DNA of 61,612 nt. It comes from Sulfurovum sp. (GTDB taxonomy: Bacteria > Campylobacterota > Campylobacteria > Campylobacterales > Sulfurovaceae). Position numbers and translations under genes: made by a program. The notes beneath the pieces were generated by a model, which was not told the origin of the DNA, made no database searches, and saw only the letters and a list, made by a program, of their open reading frames with translations. The stretch spans positions 1-61,612 of the forward strand of contig JAKIUE010000003.1 of the NCBI GenBank assembly GCA_021647715.1, written 5' to 3'. Of this stretch, positions 31,032 to 42,791 are shown piece by piece (the stretch's first letter is position 1; every line of letters starts with the position of its first letter).

Positions 31032-34000
31032 TTAGTCCTTCTCTTTAACCTTATAGATAACCGCATACATTAAAGGTACATAGTAGAGATTTAACACAGT
31101 TGCCCATGCGACACCAAATCCTAAACTAATTGCCATAGGTTGCAATATCAATGCCTGTCCAGAAGCAAAAAACATTAAGGAGGATAATCCCAAGACTGTC
31201 GTCACAGAGGTAAGTACTATAGGGCGCAAACGCATCCCTGCATTATGTTTAAGCTCATCATAATTTTTACTACCCTTAATAAAATCTAACATAATCAACC
31301 CATCATTCACAACCACTCCTGCTAACCCAATAACACCCATCATGCCTGGCATCGTCATATTTATACCCATCAAGTAGGTTCCTAATAATGCCCCAAACAA
31401 TGAAAGGGGTATGGTTGAGAGTATAATCAAAGGTAAAACCAAAGAATTAAACATCCAAACTAAAGTAATAAAAATGAGAAATACTGCAATTAATAATGCC
31501 TGACTCATCTCTTTTTGAAGCTTAGCATTCTCCTTCTCTTCACCTTTTATGATAACGTTCACACCTTCTTCTTGAAGCTTATCCAATAAAGGTTTTATTT
31601 TTCCCATCACCTCTACAGGAGTAATTGTTTTCTTTTCTACCCGTGCAAACAAAGATCGTACTTTCTCCCCATCTTCTTTAAAAATTTTAACAAAACTTTT
31701 TTTATACATGAAGTCACATACATCTGAAAGCCGTACTCTTTGTTTTCCATCTGGCGTGCTAAGTTGAAAATTACCTATAGCCGAGGCATCTTGCTTATAG
31801 ATATCTTCTATTTTAACCCTTAGTAAACCTTTTTCATTAAACATTTTGGCATACTCTGCTTGTAAGAATGCTCCTTTAAGTACAGAGGTAATATACCCTT
31901 CACTTAGCCCCAAAGACTGTCCATATTCATTGACTCTTAATTTAAGTTCACGCTCTCCTTCATTGGCATTATCCGCGATGTCTTCAACACCTTCTATATT
32001 CGATAGATTATCTTCCACCCTTTTCATCGCAGAAAGCATAACCTCTCTATTGACATGTTCAAAGCCAATTTCTATATCATTACTTACTATACCCGCTTGT
32101 TGTACATAAACATTGAACTCTTCATACAGTTTTTTACCATTTACCATTTTATCTTTAAATTTTTCAACAATTTTTTTCTGTACTTCTTTAGCAATATCTT
32201 GAGAGAGTCTCGTTCTAATCATATCTGTATCATCATATTCTAAAGAAAAAATAGGGTTTATAAATGTATCAAAAAAGTTTTCTGGTGCTTTTTCATGTAA
32301 ATTAATAAAGATTTGAAAAAGATTTTCGCCTAGCTCGAAACTCTGATCTTTATTAAATTTAAATCCTATGACAGACGTTACAGAATCCATCTCTTTCTTA
32401 TCTAAAAGCGCCAATATCGCTTCTTCCACTTGTGTCACATATACTTCTGTGTCTTGTAGATTATTATTGATATTTATCTTTCCATTCATATAGACCTGCT
32501 GTGCATCAAATTCAGGAAAAAGCTGAAATTTTGTTAGTTTTCCTATCCCCACAGTACCCAGAATAATAACCATTAATATAATTGCCAAAGAACGTTTTTT
32601 ATGCAATAAAAGTTTTTTTACAAAGCCTTCATACTTCACAATAAGCTTAGGCCAAAAACCCTCACCATGATTCTCTTTTTTAAAGGTTCCTACAGAATAA
32701 AGTTCTTTTGCATGTAGTGGTAAAAAATAAAATGCTTCAAACAAAGAACTTATCAATAATATAGAGATCATCACAGGTAAAACCTGCATAAACATACCCA
32801 TCTTTCCACTCATCATCAATAAAGGTAAAAATGCAAATACTGTAGTAAGTGTAGCAGTGAGTACGGCAGGAAACATCTCAGTAGCACCATCTATGGCTGC
32901 TTCTCTTGGAGTCTTGCCCATCTCCATATGTCGATATATATTTTCTGCCACAACAATAGCTTCATCTACTAACATACCTAAGGCTATAAGTGCCCCAAGT
33001 AAGGTAAGCATATTTAAACTGTACCCAATCATATCTGCAGCAATAAGTGTAATCATAAAACTAGCAGGTATCCCAATGGCAACAACAATTGCAATACGTA
33101 CATTCACCGATAAAAACAGAGCTAAAAAAACCAATATCAATCCAAACAGTATATTTGAAGAGACAAGATTAAGACGATTTTTAATCCATATAGACGTATC
33201 GGTATAGGCTTCAAAACGTATATGTTTATACTTTTCATTAAAAGAAATCAATACTTTTCGCACCTCTTTACTTAAAGCAATAGCGTTACCCTCTTTACTT
33301 TTGTTGACATTTAAAGAGATATTTTGTTTTCCATTATAATGCGATATTTGTGTAGGGTCACCCAAACCATAATACACTTCTGCAATATCTTTAAGCCGAA
33401 AACGTTTACCTCCGATACTTAAAAGCGTCTGACCTAAACTTTTAGCATCTTTTTCACCACTCATAGTAGAAATATAAAGGTGCTCCCCTTGACCATCTAG
33501 TGAACCTGCAGGAAAAATACTTGAAATACTTGAGATGGCTTTATAGACAGAAGTTTTATCTAAATCATACACATCAAGTTTCTTTTGATCTAATTTTATG
33601 AGCACTTCTTCATCAGTATCACCTCGTATGTCTATACTAGACAAATCAGTAATTAAGGCCAGTTTACTTTTTAAATCATCTGCCGCTTCTATCAACTTCT
33701 TCTTAGTTACATCACCAGAAACGGCAACAAGAAGTAACGGATAGTCATGTACTGAAACACGTGCCAAAGGTTCTTCCATATCCGAAGGTAAATCTCGTCT
33801 TGTCTTAGAAATAATATCTTTAACATCTGCAAGTACCAATTGTGGATTATCCCCAGTTTTTATATCTGCGTTAATGGTGAAACTACCATTTTGGATACTT
33901 GTATAAATGGTGTCAACCTCTGAAAGACTTTTTAATTCATCTTCAATAGTACCTACGACCATCTTATCTAGTACATCAGCACTAGCCCCAACATACCCTG

Positions 34001-34148
34001 CATTTACAGATATTTGATCGAGGGTAGAAGACGGGAAGATTTCTTTCGCAATATTTTGATAAGCAAATACAGAAAGCAACAACATAAAGACCATTAAAAT
34101 GTGATTGATAATAGGCTTGTCAATAGCAAAACGAATAAAACTACGCAT
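31032..34148 (-). CDS. RND efflux transporter permease (AcrB/HAE family)
   Basis: 12-TM RND pattern; GIPASFMITL, LGMLVDEAIVVAENIYRH, GLAGVVVNDGLIMLDFI. Confidence 0.95.
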   Translation of the reverse strand: MRSFIRFAIDKPIINHILMVFMLLLSVFAYQNIAKEIFPSSTLDQISVNAGYVGASADVLDKMVVGTIEDELKSLSEVDTIYTSIQNGSFTINADIKTGDNPQLVLADVKDIISKTRRDLPSDMEEPLARVSVHDYPLLLVAVSGDVTKKKLIEAADDLKSKLALITDLSSIDIRGDTDEEVLIKLDQKKLDVYDLDKTSVYKAISSISSIFPAGSLDGQGEHLYISTMSGEKDAKSLGQTLLSIGGKRFRLKDIAEVYYGLGDPTQISHYNGKQNISLNVNKSKEGNAIALSKEVRKVLISFNEKYKHIRFEAYTDTSIWIKNRLNLVSSNILFGLILVFLALFLSVNVRIAIVVAIGIPASFMITLIAADMIGYSLNMLTLLGALIALGMLVDEAIVVAENIYRHMEMGKTPREAAIDGATEMFPAVLTATLTTVFAFLPLLMMSGKMGMFMQVLPVMISILLISSLFEAFYFLPLHAKELYSVGTFKKENHGEGFWPKLIVKYEGFVKKLLLHKKRSLAIILMVIILGTVGIGKLTKFQLFPEFDAQQVYMNGKININNNLQDTEVYVTQVEEAILALLDKKEMDSVTSVIGFKFNKDQSFELGENLFQIFINLHEKAPENFFDTFINPIFSLEYDDTDMIRTRLSQDIAKEVQKKIVEKFKDKMVNGKKLYEEFNVYVQQAGIVSNDIEIGFEHVNREVMLSAMKRVEDNLSNIEGVEDIADNANEGERELKLRVNEYGQSLGLSEGYITSVLKGAFLQAEYAKMFNEKGLLRVKIEDIYKQDASAIGNFQLSTPDGKQRVRLSDVCDFMYKKSFVKIFKEDGEKVRSLFARVEKKTITPVEVMGKIKPLLDKLQEEGVNVIIKGEEKENAKLQKEMSQALLIAVFLIFITLVWMFNSLVLPLIILSTIPLSLFGALLGTYLMGINMTMPGMMGVIGLAGVVVNDGLIMLDFIKGSKNYDELKHNAGMRLRPIVLTSVTTVLGLSSLMFFASGQALILQPMAISLGFGVAWATVLNLYYVPLMYAVIYKVKEKD

Positions 34149-34178
34149 TCAATTTCCTTAATTTACTTTCATTATAAA

Positions 34179-34445
34179 TTAATTTTTAATCACAAAAATT
34201 GTATCTGTCACCTGATCTTTAAACCTTAATGCCTCAGTATTTTGCCTTAACATCACTTTCTCTGCTTTTAATGCTCCCACTTCTCTTTGCATCTTATTGA
34301 CAATCTTACTTTCATAATATATTTGATTACTCAAATATGCTTTTATCAAGGTAAGTATTAATACGATACTCATCGCTATGATGATGACAGAAACCATACC
34401 AAAAGTAATGCCATCTGTTTGTTTCTTTTTTCTATTCGTTGTCAT
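34179..34445 (-). CDS. FtsL-like small bitopic membrane protein
   Basis: Single TM plus short coiled coil; overlaps the rsmH stop, in the mraW-ftsL order. Confidence 0.65.
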   Translation of the reverse strand: MTTNRKKKQTDGITFGMVSVIIIAMSIVLILTLIKAYLSNQIYYESKIVNKMQREVGALKAEKVMLRQNTEALRFKDQVTDTIFVIKN

Positions 34446-35361
34446 TTTTAAACCTAAAACTTCTTAATTTTGCTGATCTACTTCGGGGGTTAATTTTTAA
34501 TTCTTCTTTCTTTGCTACAATAGGTTTACGTGATAATACTTTCCCTAACGCATGATTTTTACCACATACACAACGCATGGCTTGAGGATCACAAATACAT
34601 GCATTTGCCCATTTTTTAAATCTATTTTTAACCAAACGATCCTCAAGTGAATGAAAAGTAATGAGAGAAACTACTTCATTCTCATAATGTTTTTTTTCTA
34701 TCACATCCAACAAACCTTCTATTTCACCTAATTCATTATTTACTTCTATACGAATTGCTTGAAACATAAGCGTTGCATGGTGTATCTTACCTCCAGAAGG
34801 TATCACTATTTTAGCTATATCACTCAACCTTTTTGCACTCTCTATTGGTTCAGTAACTCGCTGTTCTACTATAGTAGCTGCCAACTTTTTGTAAGATCTT
34901 ATTTCTCCATAGGTATCAAAAATATATTCTAACTTATCTTGCGAATATTCATTAACAACTTCTGAGGCACTCAACGATGCACTACTATCCATACGCATAT
35001 CTAAAGTCTCTGACATAAAAGAGAAACCCCGTTCTTTTTTGTCAAGCTGTAAAGAAGAAACACCAAAGTCTGCCAGTATCGCAGTAATAGGTGTAACTTT
35101 GAGTAAGGGGAGCACTGTAGAAAAAGTTCCTTTATGTAAAGTACTACGCTCTTCATAAGTTTTCAAACGCTTTTTTGAAAATACTAAAGCCTCATCATCT
35201 CTGTCTATGCCTATGTGTTTTAAATGTTTATATTTTTCTAAAATTTCAAAACTATGCCCAGCATAACCCAAAGTACAATCAACAAAGTAGCCTTCTCTCA
35301 CATCATCAAAGCTTTGCAAGACTTCATCTAAAAGTACGGGTATATGCGGTGATTTCATCAC
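34432..35361 (-). CDS. rsmH: 16S rRNA (cytosine1402-N4)-methyltransferase
   Basis: HIPVLLDEVL, DCTLGYAGHS, DFGVSSLQLD, FQAIRIEVNNEL, ISFHSLEDRLVKNRF-like motif. Confidence 0.96.
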   Translation of the reverse strand: MMKSPHIPVLLDEVLQSFDDVREGYFVDCTLGYAGHSFEILEKYKHLKHIGIDRDDEALVFSKKRLKTYEERSTLHKGTFSTVLPLLKVTPITAILADFGVSSLQLDKKERGFSFMSETLDMRMDSSASLSASEVVNEYSQDKLEYIFDTYGEIRSYKKLAATIVEQRVTEPIESAKRLSDIAKIVIPSGGKIHHATLMFQAIRIEVNNELGEIEGLLDVIEKKHYENEVVSLITFHSLEDRLVKNRFKKWANACICDPQAMRCVCGKNHALGKVLSRKPIVAKKEELKINPRSRSAKLRSFRFKNDNE

Positions 35362-35440
35362 TGTCCTTAAATCATCTAGTTTCTTATTTTAAATAGGAAT
35401 GCTATAATAGCAAAATAATCCTAACAAAGGTTTCAACATT

Positions 35441-36013
35441 ATGGACAAACATCTTATTGAGGATATAAAACATATCTCACATTCATTGTTTAACAAAAAC
35501 TTTTTTTCTGTGTTTCATGGTTCCATCTCTGCGAGAGTAAATCAAAGTGAGTTCATTATCAACTCAAAAAGTACTATTCTGGATGAAGTTACAGAATCAT
35601 CACTTGTAAAACTTGATTGTCAAAAAAGAGATCATCGTTGGAGTTTAGCAAGTCAAGATGTAAATATTCATGAGCATATTTATGAAAATATTCACAATGC
35701 CAAATATATCTGTTATACCATGCCTCCTTACGCAACCGCCTATTCACTAAAACATGGCAAAGTTTTACCTGCAGATTTTTATGGAAAGCAAGTCATTGGA
35801 GAAGTTATTGTTTATGACCCTAAAAACATTGAAGACTGGTTAGAACGTGCACCTCATGAAATACCTAAATTTTTTCAAAAACATGATACACGCCTTCTCT
35901 TAATAAAAGGATTTGGACTTATTTCTTATGATAGAAATATTACTGAAATGGCAAAAAAAATCTCTATTTTAGAAAATTCTTGCAGGCTCCTTGCTCTTTC
36001 TGCCAATCTTTAA
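35441..36013 (+). CDS. Class II aldolase/adducin family protein
   Basis: FFSVFHGSISARVN and downstream class II aldolase-type fold; weak sequence match. Confidence 0.65.
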   Translation: MDKHLIEDIKHISHSLFNKNFFSVFHGSISARVNQSEFIINSKSTILDEVTESSLVKLDCQKRDHRWSLASQDVNIHEHIYENIHNAKYICYTMPPYATAYSLKHGKVLPADFYGKQVIGEVIVYDPKNIEDWLERAPHEIPKFFQKHDTRLLLIKGFGLISYDRNITEMAKKISILENSCRLLALSANL

Positions 36014-36117
36014 AAAATAAAATACTTTATTTAATATTATAAACTATACATTCATAGTTTTGTAAAGCAATCTTTTGTTATACTTAAGCAACTTATTATA
36101 GCTAGGATGCCGTAGAT

Positions 36118-37299
36118 ATGAATCAAACCAAAAAACGATTGACAATAATAAATCTTGCCATTTCAATTACAGATATGGAAACAATACAACTACAAGTTTC
36201 AAAACTTTCTTTACTTAAATCTGATCTAAAAATTGGAGAAATAATTTCTGCATTGAGTGAACAGAACTATGCACAAACACAAAGATTAATTTCAGAATAT
36301 CTTGAGGCACCTAACGAAACGGTACTACAACGTACTTCACAAGATGAGATAGCCCATCAAGAACAAATACAACAAACTCAAGATGAAGAAGAACAAGCCA
36401 TTATAAAAGAATTTGACCTTTTTACAACTCCTGCATATAATGCCTCTGGAAATACAGAAGAAGAAGTGAATTATGATGCATTCTTAGACACAACTACTGC
36501 TTCTGAAGTAAACATAAATAAAGAAGTAAATTACGATACCTTGCTTAATGTAGTAGCCAATGATATTTTACCGAATAATATTGATTTAGATATTTCAACA
36601 GAAAATAAAGAAACGCAACAAAATGGAGATCATAAAGTATCATCAACCGATACACAACTTGACACTGAGGTAAATAAAGAAGATAATGATATTGTTATAC
36701 GAAATGAAAAAAGATCTACTGATACAGAGGATACTGCTGATGAAATAGATGAGAATGGGTACTCATCATATGAGGCAATTTCTCACATAAGCACAAAGTT
36801 CAATAATTTATACAATCAATACTCTCCCATAGAACATACTGAAAATCGCTATAAATCGGTAGAAGATTGGTTGCTCCAAATTTCTACAAAAGGGTATACT
36901 GAGAGTGAAGTTGAGATCAAAATAAAAGATGCCGAAGAACTTAAACATACAAATGTATCAGAAGCTGCACAACTGTTAATTGCAACTGGTGCGACAGACT
37001 CTCTTTACGCCTTATTTCAATTAGCTCGTGCATTGTTTGTGGGAGATATTTTACAAAAAAACATTCCAGAAGCTGTAACACTCATTCATTATTTAGCAAT
37101 CAATGAAGAATACCCCGAAGCTATGTGTGATTTAGCACAATTCTATGAAAAAGGTATAGAAGTTAAACAAAATAGTAAAAAAGCAGAAGTACTTTACAAA
37201 GAAGCTATGAATCAAGGTATCAAAAGAGCAACACAACACTATCAAAGAATACAAAAAGAAAATACAAGTATCTTTACAAAATTTAAAAATAAATTATAA
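36118..37299 (+). CDS. Acidic linker protein with C-terminal Sel1-like repeats
   Basis: AMCDLAQFYEKGIEVKQNSKKAEVLYKEAMNQG matches Sel1 repeat pattern; Glu/Asp/Thr-rich central region. Confidence 0.7.
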   Translation: MNQTKKRLTIINLAISITDMETIQLQVSKLSLLKSDLKIGEIISALSEQNYAQTQRLISEYLEAPNETVLQRTSQDEIAHQEQIQQTQDEEEQAIIKEFDLFTTPAYNASGNTEEEVNYDAFLDTTTASEVNINKEVNYDTLLNVVANDILPNNIDLDISTENKETQQNGDHKVSSTDTQLDTEVNKEDNDIVIRNEKRSTDTEDTADEIDENGYSSYEAISHISTKFNNLYNQYSPIEHTENRYKSVEDWLLQISTKGYTESEVEIKIKDAEELKHTNVSEAAQLLIATGATDSLYALFQLARALFVGDILQKNIPEAVTLIHYLAINEEYPEAMCDLAQFYEKGIEVKQNSKKAEVLYKEAMNQGIKRATQHYQRIQKENTSIFTKFKNKL

Positions 37300-38595
37300 T
37301 TGCTTTATACCTAAATATGCTACATTTATCATTTTGTCAATCTCTTCATACGTAATGATATAAGGAGGCATAAAATAAATTATGTTTCCTAATGGTCTAA
37401 GTAATACACCCTCTTTTAATGCATATCGATACAACCCCAATCCAATACGTTCACTAGCATCATAACCTTGTAGTTCTATCGCTGTAATCATACCTTGTTG
37501 TCTCACCTCTTTTACATTAGATAGTAGAGTAAACTTTTCTGTTTCTTGTTCTATATAACTTCGTTTTTTTTCATTCTCACCTAATATATCATTATTTTCA
37601 AATATGTCTAATGTAGCCAAAGCCGCAGCACATGCAAGTGGGTTACCTGTATAAGAGTGTGAATGTAAAAATGCTTTATGTTCATTATAATCACAGTAGA
37701 ACGCCTGATAAATTTCGTTGCTTGTCATAACAACTGACAACGGAAGGTATCCCCCTGTTAACGCTTTAGAAAGAGTCATAAAGTCTGGGGAGACATCAGC
37801 ATACTCGCATGCAAACATTTTTCCAGTCCGACCAAAACCAGTCATAATTTCATCTGCTATAAGATGAACATCATATTTTTTTGTCAACACTCTTGCCCCT
37901 GACAAGTAGAGAGGATGGTACATATGCATACCCCCTGCTCCTTGTACCAAAGGCTCCACGATAAGTGCTGCTATTTCATATGCACTATCTTTTAGTACAC
38001 TCTCTAAAACCTCTAACGCTTTTTGTGCTGCTTCCTCAGATTGATCATGGGGTACAGGTACTTGTCTATTTCCTATAAGTAAAGGTTCATATGTTTCTTT
38101 ATATAGTGCCACATCGCCAACAGAAAGAGCCCCTATAGTCTCTCCATGATATGAATTCGTTAAAGAAAGAAAAATAGGCTTTTTCTTACCTTTATTAAGA
38201 TGATAATGATAACTCATTTTTAAAGATGCTTCCACAGCACTTGAGCCATTATCCACATAAAATACTTTTTCTAATAACCTAGGTGTTATATTTACAAGTT
38301 TATGTGCTAATTCAATGGCAGGTTCATGTGAAAACCCAGCCAAGAGAACATGTTCAAGGGTATCAAGTTGCTCTTTAATTTTTTGATTAATTTGGCTATT
38401 TGCATGACCAAAGATATTTACCCACCAGGAACTCACTGCATCGATATATTTATTTCCATCAAAATCATATAAATAAATACCTTTCCCTGATTTAATAGGA
38501 ACTAAAGGTAGTGTTTCATGATCTTTCATCTGTGTACAAGGATGCCAAATAACATACAAGTCTCGTTCCATCATATTCTCATTAGTTTGTATCAT
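37294..38595 (-). CDS. bioA: Adenosylmethionine-8-amino-7-oxononanoate aminotransferase
   Basis: [63 protein letters not shown]. Confidence 0.96.
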   Translation of the reverse strand: MIQTNENMMERDLYVIWHPCTQMKDHETLPLVPIKSGKGIYLYDFDGNKYIDAVSSWWVNIFGHANSQINQKIKEQLDTLEHVLLAGFSHEPAIELAHKLVNITPRLLEKVFYVDNGSSAVEASLKMSYHYHLNKGKKKPIFLSLTNSYHGETIGALSVGDVALYKETYEPLLIGNRQVPVPHDQSEEAAQKALEVLESVLKDSAYEIAALIVEPLVQGAGGMHMYHPLYLSGARVLTKKYDVHLIADEIMTGFGRTGKMFACEYADVSPDFMTLSKALTGGYLPLSVVMTSNEIYQAFYCDYNEHKAFLHSHSYTGNPLACAAALATLDIFENNDILGENEKKRSYIEQETEKFTLLSNVKEVRQQGMITAIELQGYDASERIGLGLYRYALKEGVLLRPLGNIIYFMPPYIITYEEIDKMINVAYLGIKQL

Positions 38596-38678
38596 TTAAT
38601 ACATACTCCATTCCAAGTTACTCTTACAAATTTATTTGGTAAGATTATACAAATTTTAGATTAAAAGGCAGAAATAAT

Positions 38679-40163
38679 ATGATTTCTTGGATGCAAAAAC
38701 ATAATAAATATCTTGTTTGGACTATATGGGTAGCTACAATAGCATTTATTGGTGCAGGATTTGTAGGATGGGGATCTTACGACCTTAGTTCAAAAGCTGG
38801 TAGTGTAGCAAAAGTAGGCGATATTGAAATTAAACAAACAAAACTTAACATGGCTTACTCCAACCTTTACAATCAATACAACCAAATGCTTGAGGGGAAA
38901 CTTGATGAAAAAAAAGCAAAAGAGATGGGTCTTATTAAACAAGCCTTCTCAACTATAGCCATACAAGCCAAAATTCAAAATTTTGCTAAAGAAATGGGGA
39001 TTATCGTCTCGAATAAAGAGCTGATGTCAAAACTAGAACAAATACAAGGTTTCCAAAAAGATGGCAAATTTAATAAAGAAATTTATCATAATTATGTTAA
39101 ATCTCAACGCATCAAAGCAAAAGATTTTGAAGAAACACTTAAAGAAGAAATTCTTTTACAAAAAACTCTTGCTTTACTAGAAGTAAAAGCTTTACCTTTA
39201 GAAATAGAAGCTATTTCAGCAGCCATGAATGTATCTGACAAAATTAGTTATAAAGTGCTCACTGAAACAGATCTATCTTATACTAGAGATTATAAAAAAC
39301 TAAAAGCATTTTGGGAAGCACAAAAAGAGAATTATTTAACCGACACTCTCTATACACTCTCTCTTCTATGGACATCAAGCGATAATACAGAAATCACAGA
39401 AGAAGAACTTAAAACATATTATGAAGCCAATAGTTTTAAATATACTGATGCTGAGGGTAAGCAACTTTCGTTAGATGATGCAAAAGAAGCTGCCACAAAA
39501 GACTTGAAAATAAAGAAAACCAAAAAAACTGCTCAAAAAGCATACATCGAATTTAAAAAAGATACTTTAAAAGAAAATGAAACACTCTCTCTTCCTCTAG
39601 GTGACGCTAAATTGACTCAAATTATATGGAAGGAAATTCAAAATAAAGTAGTTGGAGACATCTTAAAACCTAAGGTTGTCGATGACAAATATATAACCAT
39701 TAAAATTAAAGATATAACAAAACCAAAAGTAATGGATTTTGAAAAAGCTAAAGAAAGAGTTAGTTTAGACTATGACAAACAAGAAAAGAAAAAATCTTTA
39801 TTGACATTAGCTGAAAACACACTAAAAACACTTGACAGTAGTAATCCTATAATCTCCAATTATCTAAGTTTAACCAATACTGACAACTTAGAATCATTAA
39901 ATTCACAAGAAAGTTTACAATTTATACAAAAACTCTTTACATCTAATAAAGAAAAGGGTATCATTAGTGTATTAGATAAGGTGATTGTTTACAGTATTTT
40001 AGAACAAAAACTAGGATCACCAGAATCAATGGATACAAATAAAACACAAAGTGTTATACAAACGGTAACTCAGGTAAAAAAGAAAACGTTTGAATCTAAT
40101 TTATTAGAGTTACTAGATAAAAAATATCCTACAGAAGTGTATATGGAAGGACTTACAAATTGA
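38679..40163 (+). CDS. PpiD/SurA-like periplasmic folding factor
   Basis: MISWMQKHNKYLVWTIWVATIAFIGAGFVGWG anchor then SurA-N-type helical domain. Confidence 0.85.
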   Translation: MISWMQKHNKYLVWTIWVATIAFIGAGFVGWGSYDLSSKAGSVAKVGDIEIKQTKLNMAYSNLYNQYNQMLEGKLDEKKAKEMGLIKQAFSTIAIQAKIQNFAKEMGIIVSNKELMSKLEQIQGFQKDGKFNKEIYHNYVKSQRIKAKDFEETLKEEILLQKTLALLEVKALPLEIEAISAAMNVSDKISYKVLTETDLSYTRDYKKLKAFWEAQKENYLTDTLYTLSLLWTSSDNTEITEEELKTYYEANSFKYTDAEGKQLSLDDAKEAATKDLKIKKTKKTAQKAYIEFKKDTLKENETLSLPLGDAKLTQIIWKEIQNKVVGDILKPKVVDDKYITIKIKDITKPKVMDFEKAKERVSLDYDKQEKKKSLLTLAENTLKTLDSSNPIISNYLSLTNTDNLESLNSQESLQFIQKLFTSNKEKGIISVLDKVIVYSILEQKLGSPESMDTNKTQSVIQTVTQVKKKTFESNLLELLDKKYPTEVYMEGLTN

Positions 40164-41572
40164 GTGAAACAATTTTAGCTATAGATATTGGATCAACTAA
40201 AATATGTGCAATAATAGCTGAGGTTGAAGATGCAAAAGTAAAAATCCTAGGTCATGGAATCGCTAAGTCACAAGGCATAAAAAAAGGTGCTATTACGAAC
40301 ATAGAGCTCTCCTCTAAATCTATAAAAAAAGCAATAAATGATGCAAAACGTATTGCTGGCTCTAGCCTTACTTCTGCAACAGTGTCTATCTCAAATGCAT
40401 ATGCTAAATCATTAAACTCTACAGGTGTTGTCAATATACCACACAAAGATATTTCCATTAAAGAAATTAATCGTGTGATGCAAACTGCTTTATATAATGC
40501 AAATGTACCAAATGAATATGATGTTGTCCATGTACTTCCATATAATTTTAGAGTAGATGATCAAGATTACATTGAAGATCCATTTGGGATGAATGCATCT
40601 CGTATGGAAGTAGATGTCAATATAATAATGACACAAAAGTCAAATCTATCTAATCTCAAAAAAGCAGTTCGATCTGCAGGTGTAGAAATAGATGGCATAG
40701 TATTAAGTGGCTATGCCTCAGCCATTGCAAGTATTAACGAAGATGAAAAAGAACTTGGTGTCGCTGTTATAGACTTAGGTGGGCAAACAAGTAACTTAGT
40801 CATTCATACAGGAAATTCTATCCGTTACAATGACTTTTTAGGTGTGGGTTCAAATCATATCACAAATGATTTATCTATGGCATTACACACACCTCTTCAA
40901 ACTGCTGAGAGTGTAAAAATAAATCATGGAAATCTCATTGAAAAAAGTAATGAAGTCATTGAACTTCCTATCATAGGTGACGAAGACAATAAAAATGGTG
41001 TCTCCTTAGAAGTAGTACATTCAGTCATCTATTCACGAGTAGAAGAAGTATTAATGATTCTAGCAAATTCTTTAGAAAAATCTTCATTAAAAGATCAAAT
41101 TGGTGCAGGTATCATACTTACAGGTGGGATGACCAAACTTAAAGGTATTAGAGAATTAGCACAATCTATCTTTACTGCAATGCCTGTACGTATAGCAAAA
41201 GCAACAAAGAAAATAGAAGGTCTTTTTGATGAGCTAAAAGATCCTGCATATTCAACTGTTCTTGGTTTATTGCTTTATAGGGCAGGTGAAAATACACAAT
41301 ATGAAATTAATTTTCAACAAGAAGTCCTACACTCTAAAGACATTGAAGAAGAAAATTTAAATGATATAAAAATAGGCAATACAATTAATAAGGTAGAAGA
41401 TAATAGTAAGCAAAATAAAAAACAAAATAAAAAAATCAATATTGATAAAATAAAACGACAAAATAAAAATATAGATCCAGATGCATTCTCTTTTGATGAT
41501 TTACCAAATATATCTGAAGAGAATAGTAATCCGTTTAAAAAGTTGGCTAATTGGGCAAAACAGCTTTTTTAA
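40160..41572 (+). CDS. ftsA: Cell division protein FtsA
   Basis: AIDIGSTKICAIIAEV, SIKKAINDAKRIAG, TGGMTKLKGIRELA; TTG start overlapping the previous stop. Confidence 0.96.
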   Translation: MSETILAIDIGSTKICAIIAEVEDAKVKILGHGIAKSQGIKKGAITNIELSSKSIKKAINDAKRIAGSSLTSATVSISNAYAKSLNSTGVVNIPHKDISIKEINRVMQTALYNANVPNEYDVVHVLPYNFRVDDQDYIEDPFGMNASRMEVDVNIIMTQKSNLSNLKKAVRSAGVEIDGIVLSGYASAIASINEDEKELGVAVIDLGGQTSNLVIHTGNSIRYNDFLGVGSNHITNDLSMALHTPLQTAESVKINHGNLIEKSNEVIELPIIGDEDNKNGVSLEVVHSVIYSRVEEVLMILANSLEKSSLKDQIGAGIILTGGMTKLKGIRELAQSIFTAMPVRIAKATKKIEGLFDELKDPAYSTVLGLLLYRAGENTQYEINFQQEVLHSKDIEEENLNDIKIGNTINKVEDNSKQNKKQNKKINIDKIKRQNKNIDPDAFSFDDLPNISEENSNPFKKLANWAKQLF

Positions 41573-41598
41573 GTACACATTAACAAAAGGGGAAAAAT

Positions 41599-42756
41599 AT
41601 GGAAGAATTTGAAATAGAAATCACAGAAACAAAATGTCAAACAAATGGCGCAAAAATAAAAGCGATTGGTGTTGGTGGTGGCGGTGGTAATATGATTAAC
41701 CACATGATCACAGAAGGCATACATACAATAGATTTGATTGTAGCAAATACTGATTCACAAGCCCTTGATTCATCTTTAGCACCATTTAAAATGCAACTTG
41801 GTGTATTGGCTACAAGAGGTCTTGGTGCAGGAATGATTCCTGATAAGGGTAGAGAAGCTGCATTAGAAAGTTTTGATGATATTAAAGAGATGCTTGAGGG
41901 TGCAGATATTGTCTTTATCTCTGCAGGTCTTGGTGGCGGTACTGGTACTGGTGCTGCACCAATTATTGCACAAGCAGCAAAAGAAGTAGGAGCATTAACC
42001 GTTGCTATTGTTACAAGTCCTTTTAAATTTGAAGGCCGTAAACGTACAAAACTAGCAAAAGAAGGTCTAGAAGAGCTTAAACGTGAAAGTGATTCTATTA
42101 TCGTTGTACCAAATGAAAAACTTCTTTCCATTGTTGAAAAAAACCTTGGTATAAAAGAAAGTTTTAGAATGGTAGATGATATCCTTGCACAAGCTGTTGG
42201 AGGTATTTCTAAAGTGATACTTTCTCATGGCGATAATGACATAAACCTTGACTTCGCCGATGTGAAAACAGTCATGTCTCATAGAGGCTTAGCACTTATG
42301 GGTGCGGGATATGCGGTAGGTACTAATGCAGCCTATGATGCAGCAAAAGCTGCTATTGAATCTCCATTACTTGACAACATCTCCATTGATGGTGCGATGG
42401 GAGTTCTTGTACACTTTGATATTCACCCTGATTATCCTATTATGGAAATTGGTGAAGCTATGAATATTATTGAAGAGAGTGCAGATGAAGATGCCTCTGT
42501 CATATTTGGTACAACTACCAACGAAAATATGGATGTTGATGAAGTAAAAATCACTATCGTTGCAACTGGCTTTGAAGATAAAAATGCTATTGCAGAACCC
42601 TCAACAGTAAAAAAACAAGAAACATTACTAGGAAGTTCTAACCCAAGTAATGTTAACACTATCAGATCAGCAAATAAAATGGTTGTAGGTGGATACAATG
42701 GTGAAAATGAAGATATTTTAGATGTACCTACTTTCTTGAGAAAGCAAATGGATTAA
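41599..42756 (+). CDS. ftsZ: Cell division protein FtsZ
   Basis: GVGGGGGNMINHMI, GLGGGTGTGAAPIIAQ tubulin signature; C-terminal DVPTFLRKQ. Confidence 0.98.
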   Translation: MEEFEIEITETKCQTNGAKIKAIGVGGGGGNMINHMITEGIHTIDLIVANTDSQALDSSLAPFKMQLGVLATRGLGAGMIPDKGREAALESFDDIKEMLEGADIVFISAGLGGGTGTGAAPIIAQAAKEVGALTVAIVTSPFKFEGRKRTKLAKEGLEELKRESDSIIVVPNEKLLSIVEKNLGIKESFRMVDDILAQAVGGISKVILSHGDNDINLDFADVKTVMSHRGLALMGAGYAVGTNAAYDAAKAAIESPLLDNISIDGAMGVLVHFDIHPDYPIMEIGEAMNIIEESADEDASVIFGTTTNENMDVDEVKITIVATGFEDKNAIAEPSTVKKQETLLGSSNPSNVNTIRSANKMVVGGYNGENEDILDVPTFLRKQMD

Positions 42757-42791
42757 AAGAACTATTCTTTTTCCCTTTAAAATAAACATAC

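Noticed and set aside
32857-33207. 116-aa ORF antisense to the RND permease
   Set aside because: Antisense shadow of TM segments; no known domain.
36040-36063. AAACTA..TAGTTT hairpin between the aldolase-like and Sel1 genes
   Set aside because: Short, AT-rich stem; ordinary weak terminator at best.
41637-42131. 164-aa ORF antisense to ftsZ
   Set aside because: Mirror of strongly conserved FtsZ coding; low-complexity Pro/Ser-rich composition typical of antisense frames.
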